From positions 1 to 56,035 of the forward strand of contig JASBUR010000043.1 of the NCBI GenBank assembly GCA_030147805.1: a stretch of 56,035 nucleotides of DNA. The letters are read 5' to 3'. Below, in pieces: positions 34,254-43,376 of the stretch. A program made the translations under genes and the position numbers. Below the pieces are notes generated by a model that did no database searches, had not been told where the DNA came from, and saw only the letters and a list, made by a program, of their open reading frames with translations. How positions within the stretch are numbered: the first letter of the stretch is position 1; the number at the start of each line of letters is the position of its first letter. This DNA comes from Sphingomonadaceae bacterium (GTDB lineage Bacteria > Pseudomonadota > Alphaproteobacteria > Sphingomonadales > Sphingomonadaceae).

Positions 34254-35723
34254 TTAAGATCGGGTAAAGGCCGCCATCCACGCGGTGACGCGTGCGCACG
34301 CCGCAGCGTCGAGGTGGAGCCCCATCTTGGTGCGCCGCCACAGCACGTCGTCGCCGGTCCGCGCCCATTCCTGCGTGGCGAAGCGCCGTAGCTCGGCCTC
34401 GAACAGCCCGCCGAAATTCTCGCCGAGCGGTTGCGACAACAGGCTTTCGGCGGCGGTGCCGTGCGTTCGCGCGAGGCGCGTGACCAGCGCCGGATCATGG
34501 TCGGGATGGCGCGCGATCAGCTCGCGCAGCCAGCGCGCGAAGGCCAGCTGGCCGGTCTCGCCGCGGCGCCGCGGCACGTCGCCCCCGGGCAACGGTGCCG
34601 ACTTCGTCCAGGCCTTGGTCTTCGGAGCGGCCTTCGTCAGCACCGCTTCGGCGAGCCGCCGATAGGTCGTGATCTTGCCGCCGACGACGGTCAGCGTGCC
34701 GCAATCATGTTCGACCAGCTTCCAGTCGCGCGTCGTCTCGTGTGCGTCCTTGTCCTCTTCGAGCACCAGCGGGCGGATGCCGGCGTAGCGGTGGACGATG
34801 TCGGCGGCGGTGATCGGCCGCACCAGAAAGCGGTTCGCGGCGTCGATCAGATAGGCCTCCTCCTGCGGCGTGATCGCCGCGCCGTCGGGCGTGTCGACGG
34901 GGGTGTCGGTGGTGCCGATCAGCGAATAGCGGGTCTGGTAGGGCAGGACGAAGACGATCCGTCCGTCGGGCTGCTGCAGCATGAAGGCGTCGCCGCTCAT
35001 GTTGACGCGCCGCGTCACGATATGCGCGCCCTGCACGAGGCGCAGCGGCGCCGGATCGGCGAGCTTGAGCACGTCGCGCGCCACCGTTTCCGCCCAGGGA
35101 CCGGCAGCATTGACGATGGTCGCGGCGCGCAGCGTCTCGCCGCTGTCGAGCGCGATCGTCCAGCCGCCGCCGTCGCGGTCGGCGGAAACCACCCGCGTGC
35201 GCGGCCGGATCAGCGCGCCGCGTGCCTGGGCGTCGACGGCGTTGAGCACCACCAGCCGCGAATCGTCGATCCAGCCGTCCCAGTAGCGGAAGGCGCGGGT
35301 CAGCGACTTGTCGAGCGAGCGCCCGGCGGAGTCGCGATGCAGGTCGACGCTCGACGATCCGGGAACCTGGCGGCGCTTCGCCAGATGATCGTACAGCCAC
35401 AGGCCGGCGCGGATCATCCAGGCCGGGCGCAATGACGGAACGTGCGGCAGGACGAACGCCTGCGGCCAGCTGATGTGCGGTGCGGCGTCGAGAATGACTT
35501 CGCGTTCGGCGAGCGCCTTGGCGACGAGGCCGAACGCGTAGAATTCGAGATAGCGCAGCCCGCCATGGATGAGCTTGGTGGACGCCGACGAGGTACCGCC
35601 GCCGAGGTCGCCCGCCTCGATGAGCGCGACGCGCAAGCCCCGGCCAGCGGCATCGCGCGCGATTCCCGCGCCGTTGACGCCGCCGCCGATGATCAGGAGG
35701 TCGTAGGGCCGTTCGTCGAGCAC
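34254..35723 (-). CDS. glpD: Aerobic glycerol-3-phosphate dehydrogenase
   Basis: The 489-aa flavoprotein oxidises glycerol-3-phosphate to dihydroxyacetone phosphate at the membrane. It has the FAD motif DLLIIGGGVNGAGIARDA, SSASTKLIHGGLRYLE, IVNAAGPWAE and GGKITTYRRLAEA. No ATG is available at the N-terminus; the GTG at 35723 is the best start, and no Shine-Dalgarno precedes it. It is divergent from glpK with only 39 bp between the start codons, so the two promoters must overlap each other or the coding sequences. Confidence 0.92.
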   Translation of the reverse strand: MLDERPYDLLIIGGGVNGAGIARDAAGRGLRVALIEAGDLGGGTSSASTKLIHGGLRYLEFYAFGLVAKALAEREVILDAAPHISWPQAFVLPHVPSLRPAWMIRAGLWLYDHLAKRRQVPGSSSVDLHRDSAGRSLDKSLTRAFRYWDGWIDDSRLVVLNAVDAQARGALIRPRTRVVSADRDGGGWTIALDSGETLRAATIVNAAGPWAETVARDVLKLADPAPLRLVQGAHIVTRRVNMSGDAFMLQQPDGRIVFVLPYQTRYSLIGTTDTPVDTPDGAAITPQEEAYLIDAANRFLVRPITAADIVHRYAGIRPLVLEEDKDAHETTRDWKLVEHDCGTLTVVGGKITTYRRLAEAVLTKAAPKTKAWTKSAPLPGGDVPRRRGETGQLAFARWLRELIARHPDHDPALVTRLARTHGTAAESLLSQPLGENFGGLFEAELRRFATQEWARTGDDVLWRRTKMGLHLDAAACARVTAWMAAFTRS

Positions 35724-35762
35724 GGCTTTGCGTAGAGGATGCGCGCTGGTTAGAAAAGCCGG

Positions 35763-37235
35763 ATGACCGACACTCCGCTGATCCTGGCGATCGACGAAGG
35801 CACCACCTCGACGCGCGTCGTCGCCTTCGACCTCGAAGGCACGATCGTCGACAGCGAGGGCGCGCCACTTACGCAGCATTATCCGCAGCCCGGCTGGGTC
35901 GAACATGACGCGACCGAAATTTGGACGCGAACCGACGCCTGTCTGCGGGCGGTGAGCGCGCGGGTCGGCGTCGACAGGATCGCGGCGATCGGGCTCACCA
36001 ACCAGCGTGAGACCGTGGTGTTCTGGAATCGTACGAGCGGCGAGCCGCTCGCCCCGGCGATCGTCTGGCAGGACCGGCGCAGCGCCGGCATCTGCGAAAG
36101 GCTGCGCGGCGAGGGATTCGAGGCCGAGGTCCAGGCGAAGACCGGCCTCCTGCTCGACCCCTATTTCTCGGGCACCAAGATCGCCTGGGCGATGGAAAGC
36201 TGGCCCGAGGTCGCCGAGGCGGCGAGGGCCGGTACGCTCGCGATCGGCACGATCGATTGCTATCTGCTGTTTCGGCTCACCGGCGGCCGGGTCCACGCGA
36301 CCGACGCGACCAACGCGGCGCGCACGCTGCTGATGGACCTCGCCAGCTGCACGTGGGACGAGGCGATGATCGAGCGGCTCGGCGTACCGCGCGCGGCGCT
36401 GCCGGCGATCGTCGACAGCGCCGGCGCGCTCGGCGAAACCGAGCTGCTCGGCCGGCGCGTGCCGATCACCGGCTGCGCCGGCGACCAGCAGGCCGCGTCG
36501 ATCGGGCAGGGGTGCCTCACTCCGGGGCTCGTCAAGGCGACCTACGGCACCGGCACCTTCGTGCTGGCGCATGCCGGCGCTCTCCCGCCGACCTCTGCCA
36601 ACCGTCTGCTGTCGACCGTTGCCTGGCGGCTCGACGGCCGGGCGGCCTATGCGCTCGAGGGCAGCATCTTCGTCGCCGGCAGCGCCATCCAGTGGCTGCG
36701 CGACGGCCTAGGCATCATCGAGACCGCGGCGGCGACCGAGGCGCTGGCGCGGTCGGTACCCGACAGCGGCGGCGTCCATTTCGTCCCGGCGTTCGCCGGG
36801 CTGGGCGCCCCCTATTGGCGCGCCGACGCGCGCGGGCTGATCACCGGGCTGACCGGCGGAACGACGCGCGCGCATATCGTCCGCGCCTGTCTCGAGGCAA
36901 TGAGCCACCAGACCGCCGATCTGTTCGACGCGCTGGCCGCCGATGGCGTCACCCCCAATTGCCTGCGTGTCGACGGCGGCATGGTTGCCAACGACTGGGT
37001 CTGCCAGGATCTCGCCGACATGCTCGGGATCAAGGTCGAACGGCCGCAGGTGATCGAAACGACGGCGATGGGCGCCGCGATGCTCGCCGCCGTCGGCGCG
37101 GGGCTGTTCGACACGCTCGACGCGGCGCAATCGATGTGGCGCACCGACCGGATTTTCGAGCCGGCGCTCGCCGCGGACGGGCGCGCCACGCGGCGCGCGG
37201 CCTGGCACAGGGCGGTGGAAAGGGTTCTGGCATGA
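35763..37235 (+). CDS. glpK: Glycerol kinase
   Basis: A 490-aa FGGY kinase that phosphorylates glycerol to glycerol-3-phosphate, the substrate of the adjacent glpD product. Signatures are ILAIDEGTTSTRVVAFD, IGLTNQRETVVFWNR, DATNAARTLLMD, YGTGTFVLAH and RVDGGMVANDW. The gene starts with ATG at 35763 and its stop overlaps the next start codon (ATGA). A glycerol facilitator or GlpR regulator is not seen nearby. Confidence 0.95.
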   Translation: MTDTPLILAIDEGTTSTRVVAFDLEGTIVDSEGAPLTQHYPQPGWVEHDATEIWTRTDACLRAVSARVGVDRIAAIGLTNQRETVVFWNRTSGEPLAPAIVWQDRRSAGICERLRGEGFEAEVQAKTGLLLDPYFSGTKIAWAMESWPEVAEAARAGTLAIGTIDCYLLFRLTGGRVHATDATNAARTLLMDLASCTWDEAMIERLGVPRAALPAIVDSAGALGETELLGRRVPITGCAGDQQAASIGQGCLTPGLVKATYGTGTFVLAHAGALPPTSANRLLSTVAWRLDGRAAYALEGSIFVAGSAIQWLRDGLGIIETAAATEALARSVPDSGGVHFVPAFAGLGAPYWRADARGLITGLTGGTTRAHIVRACLEAMSHQTADLFDALAADGVTPNCLRVDGGMVANDWVCQDLADMLGIKVERPQVIETTAMGAAMLAAVGAGLFDTLDAAQSMWRTDRIFEPALAADGRATRRAAWHRAVERVLA

Positions 37236-37417
37236 GTGACGTCGTCTCGGGACTGCTGGCGATCGCCGTGCTGGCGTCGATGCTGCTCATCGGCGCGGGG
37301 CTCGCCATCCTGATCCGGCGTTCCGACGCGCCCAAACGCGGCTGGCTGATGCTCGCGGCCGGCGTGGTGACGCTGCTCAACGTCTGGCTCTACGCGACCG
37401 CACCCCCTCAGCTTTGA
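37232..37417 (+). CDS. Small two-helix membrane protein
   Basis: A 61-aa protein with two hydrophobic helices (GLLAIAVLASMLLIGAGLAI and GWLMLAAGVVTLLNVWLY) joined by a positively charged loop RRSDAPKRG. It is translationally coupled to glpK through an ATGA overlap, so a role linked to glycerol use is possible but unproven. I do not recognise the family. Confidence 0.75.
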   Translation: MSDVVSGLLAIAVLASMLLIGAGLAILIRRSDAPKRGWLMLAAGVVTLLNVWLYATAPPQL

Positions 37418-37477
37418 GCGGCTTGCCGGGGCCCGCACCTGGTCTAAGCTGCGGGCAACGACAAAGGGGAGGGGCCA

Positions 37478-39613
37478 ATGCGCCGTCAACTGCTTCGCGC
37501 GAGCCTGATCGCGATGGGCGCCGCCGCGCTCGCGTCCTGCGGCACCGCCGACGCCGACACCAAGCCGGCAGCCGCCGACGGCGTCACCACGGCGCGGCTG
37601 CTCAACGCCGCCGCCGAGCCGCACAACTGGCTGACGCACGGCGGCACCTATCTCGAACAGCGCTACAGCCCGCTGACGGAGATCAATGACGCCAACGTCG
37701 GGCAGCTGCAGCTCGCCTGGCATTATGATCTCGACACCAACCGCGGGCAGGAGGCGACGCCGATCATCGTCGACGGGGTCATGTACACGACTTCCGCCTG
37801 GTCGAAGGTCTATGCGCTCGACGCGGCGACGGGCAAGGAGCTGTGGACCTATGACCCGCAGGTGCCCGGCGAGCGCGGCTTCTCCGCCTGCTGCGACGTC
37901 GTCAACCGCGGCGTCGCGGTGCATGGCGGCAAGGTCTTTGTCGGTGCGCTCGACGGGCGGCTGATCGCGCTCGACGCACGGACCGGCAAGCCGCTGTGGA
38001 CGACCGTCACCGTCGACCCGTCGCAGCCCTATACGATCACCGGCGCGCCGCGCATCGTCAAAGGCAAGGTCGTCATCGGCAATGGCGGCGGCGAATATGG
38101 CGTCCGCGGCTATGTCTCGGCCTATGATGCCGAGACCGGCAAGCTGGCGTGGCGCTTCTACACCGTTCCGGGCGATCCGTCGAAGCCCGCCGACGGGGCG
38201 GCGTCCGACCCGATCATGAAGACCGCCGCCGCCACTTGGAGCGGCAACTGGTGGAAGGCCGGCGGCGGCGGCACCGTCTGGGATGCGATCGTCTACGATC
38301 CCGAACTGGACCAGCTCTACATCGGCGTCGGCAACGGCAGCCCGTGGAACCACAAGATCCGTTCCGAGGGGAAGGGCGACAACCTGTTCCTGTCGTCGGT
38401 CGTGGCGCTCGATCCCGACAGCGGTGCCTATAAATGGCATTATCAGGGGACGCCGGGCGAGACCTGGGACTTCACGCAGACGCAGCCGATCATCCTCGCG
38501 ACGCTCGCGATCGACGGCAGCCGGCGCAAGGTGCTGATGCAGGCGCCCAAGAACGGCTTTTTCTACGTCATCGACCGGACGACCGGAAAGCTGATCTCGG
38601 CGAAGAACTTCGTGCCGATGACCTGGGCGACGGGGGTCGACCTGAAGACCGGCCGGCCGATCGAGACGCCCAACGCGCGCTTCCAGAACGGCGACGAGAT
38701 GGTCGCGCCGTCGGCGCTCGGCGCGCACAATTGGCATCCGATGTCGTTCAGCCCGAAGACCGGGCTGGTCTATCTGCCGGCGCAGGAAGTGCCCTTCCTC
38801 TATTCGGACCAGAAGGGCTACCGGCACCGCCCCGGGGCATGGAACATCGCGGTCGATTCGGTGAAGAACATGCCGCCCGACGACAAGGCGACCTTCAAGG
38901 CGATCCGCGCGATGCTGAAGGGCCAGCTCGTCGCCTGGGATCCGGTGGCGCAGAAGGAAGTGTGGCGCGCGCAATATGACGGGCCGTGGAACGGCGGCAC
39001 GCTGGCGACGGCGGGCAACCTCGTCTTCCAGGGCAATGCCAAGGGCGAATTCCAGGCGTTCCGTGCCGATACCGGCGAGAAGCTCTGGCGCTTCGACGCG
39101 CAGACCGGCGTCATTGCCGGTCCGGTGAGCTACAGCGTCGGCGGCGCACAATATGTCGCGGTCTCGGCGGGCTATGGCGGTGCCTATCCGCTGTCGTCGT
39201 CGTTCGTCGACAATCCGCGGCCGATGCCAAACGGGCGGATGCTGGTGTTCAAGCTCAACGGCGGCGCGACGCTGCCGGCGGCCGATCCGATCCCGAACCC
39301 GCCCGCGAACCCGCCCGCCGAGCGTTTCGCGGCGGCGACGATCGCGCACGGGCAGCAGGTCTATGAGATTAACTGCAGCGTCTGCCACGGTCCGGCCGGC
39401 ATCTCGTCGGGCGTGCTGCCCGACCTGCGCCGCTCGGGTTCGCTCTCCGACACGGCGATGTGGAGCGACATCGTCATCGGCGGCCAGCTCAAGGACCGCG
39501 GCATGGTGAGCTTCGCCAAATGGATCAGCGCCGCCGATGCGGAAGCGGCGCGCGCCTACATCGGCGACCGCGCGAAAAAGCTGCAAGCCGAGGAAAAGAC
39601 AGCGAACCCTTGA
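37478..39613 (+). CDS. PQQ-dependent quinohaemoprotein alcohol dehydrogenase
   Basis: The 711-aa exported enzyme has an eight-bladed PQQ propeller and a C-terminal cytochrome c domain. The leader ends in ALASC, a lipobox. Propeller features include the disulfide vicinal cysteines in GFSACCDVV, the Trp-rich blades (GKELWTYDP, GKLAWRFYT) and WDFTQTQP with the active-site Asp. The residue two after that Asp is Thr rather than Asp, which points to Ca2+ rather than lanthanide use. Haem c is attached at CSVCH, with Met in GMVSFAKW as a candidate ligand. GGGGAGG precedes the ATG. Confidence 0.92.
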   Translation: MRRQLLRASLIAMGAAALASCGTADADTKPAAADGVTTARLLNAAAEPHNWLTHGGTYLEQRYSPLTEINDANVGQLQLAWHYDLDTNRGQEATPIIVDGVMYTTSAWSKVYALDAATGKELWTYDPQVPGERGFSACCDVVNRGVAVHGGKVFVGALDGRLIALDARTGKPLWTTVTVDPSQPYTITGAPRIVKGKVVIGNGGGEYGVRGYVSAYDAETGKLAWRFYTVPGDPSKPADGAASDPIMKTAAATWSGNWWKAGGGGTVWDAIVYDPELDQLYIGVGNGSPWNHKIRSEGKGDNLFLSSVVALDPDSGAYKWHYQGTPGETWDFTQTQPIILATLAIDGSRRKVLMQAPKNGFFYVIDRTTGKLISAKNFVPMTWATGVDLKTGRPIETPNARFQNGDEMVAPSALGAHNWHPMSFSPKTGLVYLPAQEVPFLYSDQKGYRHRPGAWNIAVDSVKNMPPDDKATFKAIRAMLKGQLVAWDPVAQKEVWRAQYDGPWNGGTLATAGNLVFQGNAKGEFQAFRADTGEKLWRFDAQTGVIAGPVSYSVGGAQYVAVSAGYGGAYPLSSSFVDNPRPMPNGRMLVFKLNGGATLPAADPIPNPPANPPAERFAAATIAHGQQVYEINCSVCHGPAGISSGVLPDLRRSGSLSDTAMWSDIVIGGQLKDRGMVSFAKWISAADAEAARAYIGDRAKKLQAEEKTANP

Positions 39614-39636
39614 GCGTCGCCGCTCGTTGGGCGGGG

Positions 39637-40230
39637 ATGACCAGCATCACCAACGGGCGTGCCGACGCCAGCAAGCTCGAAGCCGTCGACATGGCGGTGG
39701 TGGAAGCCGCCGAAGCGCAGAAATACCATCCGGCCGTCCGGGCGGTGCGCGCGATCGGGACGCTGGGCGATCAGCCGCCGATGCTGGCGCTTTCGGCGAC
39801 GCTGCTCGCTCAAGGATGGCGGGATGACGATCGTCGCCTGATGCGCGCCGGAACGCGCATGCTGGCGTCCGAACTGGTGACGATCATCATCAAGGATCTG
39901 GTGAAGCGTGCGGTCACGCGGACGCGGCCGCATCTGCTGCGCGACGAGGGGCGCTATGAAGTGCGCACCGGCGGGCCCCGCGACGGGGCGTACAGCAGCT
40001 TCCCCTCGGGCCACACCGCCGGCGCGGTCGCGGTGGCCCGGGCGTTGACCCGCGAATATCCCCAGACGGCGATCCCCGCCTATGCGCTCGCTGCCACGGT
40101 CGCCGTGGGCCAGATTCCCGAATGTGCGCACTACCCGACCGATGTCGCCGCGGGCGCGATGGTCGGGCTCGCATCCGAACTGATCGTCGATCGCGTCGTG
40201 CGCACGATCGACGCGCGGTCAGAGGCTTAA
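39637..40230 (+). CDS. PAP2 superfamily phosphatase
   Basis: A roughly 197-aa PAP2-type acid phosphatase domain protein. Motif 1 is KDLVKRAVTRTRP, motif 2 is FPSGHTAG, and motif 3 is ECAHYPTDVAAG with the catalytic His and Asp. The Arg expected 6 residues before the motif 3 His is a Gln here. A TTG at 39610 overlapping the PQQ dehydrogenase stop is an alternative start. Substrates of this class include lipid phosphates and polyprenyl diphosphates. Confidence 0.8.
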   Translation: MTSITNGRADASKLEAVDMAVVEAAEAQKYHPAVRAVRAIGTLGDQPPMLALSATLLAQGWRDDDRRLMRAGTRMLASELVTIIIKDLVKRAVTRTRPHLLRDEGRYEVRTGGPRDGAYSSFPSGHTAGAVAVARALTREYPQTAIPAYALAATVAVGQIPECAHYPTDVAAGAMVGLASELIVDRVVRTIDARSEA

Positions 40231-40722
40231 CCGCATCGCGCAGCGCTGCGCGCTCGGCGGGAACAGTCGGCGCTCATGGTCGAGCCGCCCGAACAGCTCG
40301 AGCGTCATCTCGGCATCGTCGAGCAGCCGGAAACCGAGATGCTCGTAGAGCGGCCGGTTCCAGTCGATCAGCCGGTCGGTGGTGAGCGTCAGCGCCGCCC
40401 AGCCCTCGGCGCGGGCATGCGCTGCGGCCGCGGCGATGAGTGCGCGCCCATGTCCCTTGCCCTGGTAGGCGAGCGCCACCGATACCTCGCGGATAAACAG
40501 CGCATCGTCGAGCGGGAAGGCGAGCAGGAAGCCGGCCAGCTCGCCGCCGTCGTCGGCCACCCACAGCTCGCGCCGCGCCAGCGCCGGCTCGAGCTCGTCG
40601 ATCGGCGTCGGCTCGGCATCAGCGGCCCAGTCCATATGCGTGCCGCGAAAGCGCTCGCCCGCCGACATCTCAATCGCGGCGATCCTGGTCAGGTCGCCGG
40701 CGCGCGCGAGCCGCACACTCAT
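40219..40722 (-). CDS. GNAT family N-acetyltransferase
   Basis: A 167-aa acetyltransferase with the acetyl-CoA loop in VALAYQGKGHGRALIAAA and a C-terminal NRPLYEHLGFRLLDD. The substrate is unknown. The gene overlaps the 3' end of the PAP2 gene by 12 nt tail to tail, and its ATG overlaps the stop of the upstream SnoaL-like gene (ATGA), suggesting cotranscription with that gene and the VWA gene. Confidence 0.87.
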   Translation of the reverse strand: MSVRLARAGDLTRIAAIEMSAGERFRGTHMDWAADAEPTPIDELEPALARRELWVADDGGELAGFLLAFPLDDALFIREVSVALAYQGKGHGRALIAAAAAHARAEGWAALTLTTDRLIDWNRPLYEHLGFRLLDDAEMTLELFGRLDHERRLFPPSAQRCAMRLSL

Positions 40723-41156
40723 GCAGGCGCCAGCCCAAGCTGGCGCAGGATCGACAGCTGGTCGAACCAGACGCGCTCGCAGGCGATGCCGTCGCCGTCG
40801 AAGATGAACAGCGCCGCCATGCGGACGCGGAAGCTGCGCCCGGTCGGCTCGATCACCCGGTCGCCGGCCCTGAGCGGGCCCTTGTGCGTGCCGAGCAGCC
40901 AGAATTCGGCGAGCACGCCGTCGTCGGTGTGATGGAGCGCGATGATCTCGTTGCGCTGGTCGGGGAACGGGGTGCGCGACAGTTCGAAGTATCGCCGCAC
41001 CGCGGCGTCGCCGTCGAACACCGTGTCGGTGCCGATCAGTTCGTAGCGAGGATGGGTGAAGGTCGCCATCACCCGCTCGAAGTCGAGCTCGGTCTCGGCG
41101 ACCATATGCTCGCGCACGACCGCCTCGCGGTGCGCCCGGACCGCCGCCGCGTCCAT
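40719..41156 (-). CDS. SnoaL/NTF2-like protein
   Basis: A 145-aa protein of the NTF2-like fold, with an N-terminal helix followed by FERVMATFTHPRYELIGTD and a sheet ending in MAALFIFDGDGIACERVWFD. It is probably a ligand-binding or isomerase-type domain of unknown substrate. Start (41156) and stop (40719) overlap the neighbouring genes as TGATG and ATGA. The longer frame upstream lies within the VWA gene. Confidence 0.75.
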   Translation of the reverse strand: MDAAAVRAHREAVVREHMVAETELDFERVMATFTHPRYELIGTDTVFDGDAAVRRYFELSRTPFPDQRNEIIALHHTDDGVLAEFWLLGTHKGPLRAGDRVIEPTGRSFRVRMAALFIFDGDGIACERVWFDQLSILRQLGLAPA

Positions 41157-42337
41157 CAGTGCGACCGCGTCAGCTCGCGCATCGCGCGGTCGAGCCCGTC
41201 GAGCGTCAGCGGGAACATCCGGCCCTCCATGACGGTCTTCAGCATCTGGATCGACTGGCCGTGCGTCCAGTGCTTCTCGGGGATCGGGTTGAGCCAGACC
41301 GCCGAGTGGTAGACGTCGAGCAGGCGGCGCATCCAGGTCTCCCCCGATTCCTCGTTCCAATGCTCGACCGAGCCGCCGGGATAGTTGATCTCATAGGGGC
41401 TCATCGAGGCGTCGCCGACGAAGATGAGCTTATAGTCGTGCGGAAACTTGTGCATGAGGTCGAGCACCGAATGCCGCTCGCTCCAGCGCCGCTTGTTGTC
41501 CTTCCACACCGCCTCGTAGAGGCAATTGTGAAAGTAGAAGAATTCGAGATGCTTGAACTCGGTATGCGCCGCCGAGAACAGCTCCTCCATCAGCTTGATA
41601 TGGGGGTCCATCGAGCCGCCGATGTCGAGGAACAGCAGCACCTTGACCGCATTGTGCCGCTCGGGGCGCATGACGATGTCGAGATAGGCCTTCTTGGCGG
41701 TGCCGCGGATCGTCTCGTCGAGGTCGAGCTCGTCGGCAGCGCCGGTGCGCGCGAACTTGCGCAGGCGGCGCAGCGCCACCTTGATGTTGCGCGTGCCCAG
41801 CTCGACGTCGGCGTCGAGATTCTTGAACTCGCGCTTGTCCCAGACCTTCACCGCCCGGCCGTGGCGGCCTTCCTTCTGGCCGATGCGCACGCCTTCGGGG
41901 TTATAGCCATAGGCGCCGAACGGCGACTTGCCGGCGGTGCCGATCCACTTGTTGCCGCCCTCGTGCCGCTCCTTCTGCTCCTCGAGCCGCTTCTTGAGCG
42001 TCTCCATCAGCTCGTCCCACGAGCCGAGCTTCTCGATCTCGGCCATCTCCTCGGGGCTGAGATAGAGCTCGGCGAGCTTCTTCAGCCACTCCTCGGGAAT
42101 CTCGGCGGTCTCGCCTTCGTAGCTGGTCTCGAGCCCCTTGAAGACCTTGCCGAACACCTGGTCGAAGCGGTCGAGCAGCCCCTCGTCCTTCACATAGGTC
42201 GAGCGCGCCAGATAATAGAAATCCTCGACGCTGCGGTCGATGACGCCGGCCTTCAGTGCCTCGAGCAGGGTCAGATGCTCGTTGAGCGAGGCGGGGATCT
42301 TCGCGGCGCGAAGCTCGTCGAGAAAGTTCAGGAACAT
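41156..42337 (-). CDS. CoxE-like VWA domain protein
   Basis: This 393-aa protein matches the VWA-domain family that works with MoxR ATPases. The N-terminal half is helical and charged (LEEQKERHEGGNKW), and the C-terminal VWA has the MIDAS segment LLFLDIGGSMDPH and a later GDASMSPYEI. The partner-type MoxR gene lies about 3 kb away on the same strand, separated by dehydrogenase genes. Such pairs act as metal-insertion or protein-assembly chaperones. Its stop overlaps the next start by 1 nt. Confidence 0.85.
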   Translation of the reverse strand: MFLNFLDELRAAKIPASLNEHLTLLEALKAGVIDRSVEDFYYLARSTYVKDEGLLDRFDQVFGKVFKGLETSYEGETAEIPEEWLKKLAELYLSPEEMAEIEKLGSWDELMETLKKRLEEQKERHEGGNKWIGTAGKSPFGAYGYNPEGVRIGQKEGRHGRAVKVWDKREFKNLDADVELGTRNIKVALRRLRKFARTGAADELDLDETIRGTAKKAYLDIVMRPERHNAVKVLLFLDIGGSMDPHIKLMEELFSAAHTEFKHLEFFYFHNCLYEAVWKDNKRRWSERHSVLDLMHKFPHDYKLIFVGDASMSPYEINYPGGSVEHWNEESGETWMRRLLDVYHSAVWLNPIPEKHWTHGQSIQMLKTVMEGRMFPLTLDGLDRAMRELTRSH

Positions 42338-42346
42338 GGCGAAACC

Positions 42347-43309
42347 CTAGCGGTCGCGCGGCACGGCGGCCAGCGCCTTCAACGTGCGGTTGGGCGGGCT
42401 GGCAGTGCTGAGGCGGCCGCCGGGAAAGAAGGCGCGCGTCGGGACCTGCGGCGCGACGGCGTCGAGCGCGGCGGCGAGCGCCGTCGGAGTCCAGGCGGCA
42501 TCGCCGGCGCTGACCAGCTCGGCGGCGTCCCACGGCGCGAACAGCACGACGTCGCCGCCCTCGACGCCGAAGACGCGTCCGGTGAAGCGGCAGAGTGGCG
42601 AGGCGAGATAGACGACGAGCGGCGACACATGGTCGGGCGCGTGGCGGTCGAAGCCGTCGCGGCGCGGCATCTGCGCCAGCACGAATTCCGACGCTTCGAC
42701 CATTCGCGTGCGTCCACACGGCGCGATGGCGTTGGCGCGGACGCCCAGCTCGGCGAGCTCCTGCGCGGCGACCTGCGTGAAGGCGGCGATGCCGGCCTTG
42801 GCGGCGCCGTAAGCGGCGCCTTGCGGCATCGGGTGAAGCCCGACCGGCGAGCTGGTGTTGATGAGCGCCCGGTCGGCCTCAGGCCCGCGATCCCTCCAGT
42901 GCGCGGCGGCGGCGTGGGTGACCCCCGCGGTGCCCTTCAGGTGAACCGCGATCTCGATGTCCCAGTCGGTCTCGGTCATATCGGCAATGGTCGCCGGGCG
43001 ATTGATGCCGGCATTGTTCACGACGATGTCGAGCCGGCCGAAGGTACGAACAGCCTGCTCGACGATGGTTGCCGCACCGTGCCAGTCGGCGACCGAGGCG
43101 AGATTGGCGACCGCCTGGCCGCCGCGACCGCGGATCTCCTCGGCGACGGCATTGGCGGCGTCGGCGTCGCTGCCGTCGCCGCGCGTCGATCCGCCGAGAT
43201 CGTTGACCACGAGCCGCGCGCCCGCCGCCGCGAGCGCCAGCGCATGCGCGCGGCCGAGCCCGCGCCCGGCCCCTGTCACAACCGCCACCTTGCCGTCGAG
43301 CAAGCTCAT
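42347..43309 (-). CDS. Short-chain dehydrogenase/reductase
   Basis: A 320-aa SDR with the cofactor loop VVTGAGRGLGRAHALALA, VVNNAG and the catalytic YGAAK with Ser in NTSSPVG. The N-terminal part resembles the dehydrogenase part of peroxisomal multifunctional enzymes (VVNDLGGSTRGDG), and the C-terminus is about 60 residues longer than a classical SDR. It probably acts on a 3-hydroxyacyl-CoA or similar compound. Confidence 0.85.
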   Translation of the reverse strand: MSLLDGKVAVVTGAGRGLGRAHALALAAAGARLVVNDLGGSTRGDGSDADAANAVAEEIRGRGGQAVANLASVADWHGAATIVEQAVRTFGRLDIVVNNAGINRPATIADMTETDWDIEIAVHLKGTAGVTHAAAAHWRDRGPEADRALINTSSPVGLHPMPQGAAYGAAKAGIAAFTQVAAQELAELGVRANAIAPCGRTRMVEASEFVLAQMPRRDGFDRHAPDHVSPLVVYLASPLCRFTGRVFGVEGGDVVLFAPWDAAELVSAGDAAWTPTALAAALDAVAPQVPTRAFFPGGRLSTASPPNRTLKALAAVPRDR

Positions 43310-43376
43310 CGCCGATCCTTCCCGCCGACCACGCTAGCGCCGCGCCGGTTCGCGGCAAGCTAGGTAAGGGGGCAGG

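Noticed and set aside
36812..39586. A 924-codon open frame opposite the PQQ dehydrogenase and glpK
   Set aside because: Low-complexity composition and full overlap with two recognised genes.
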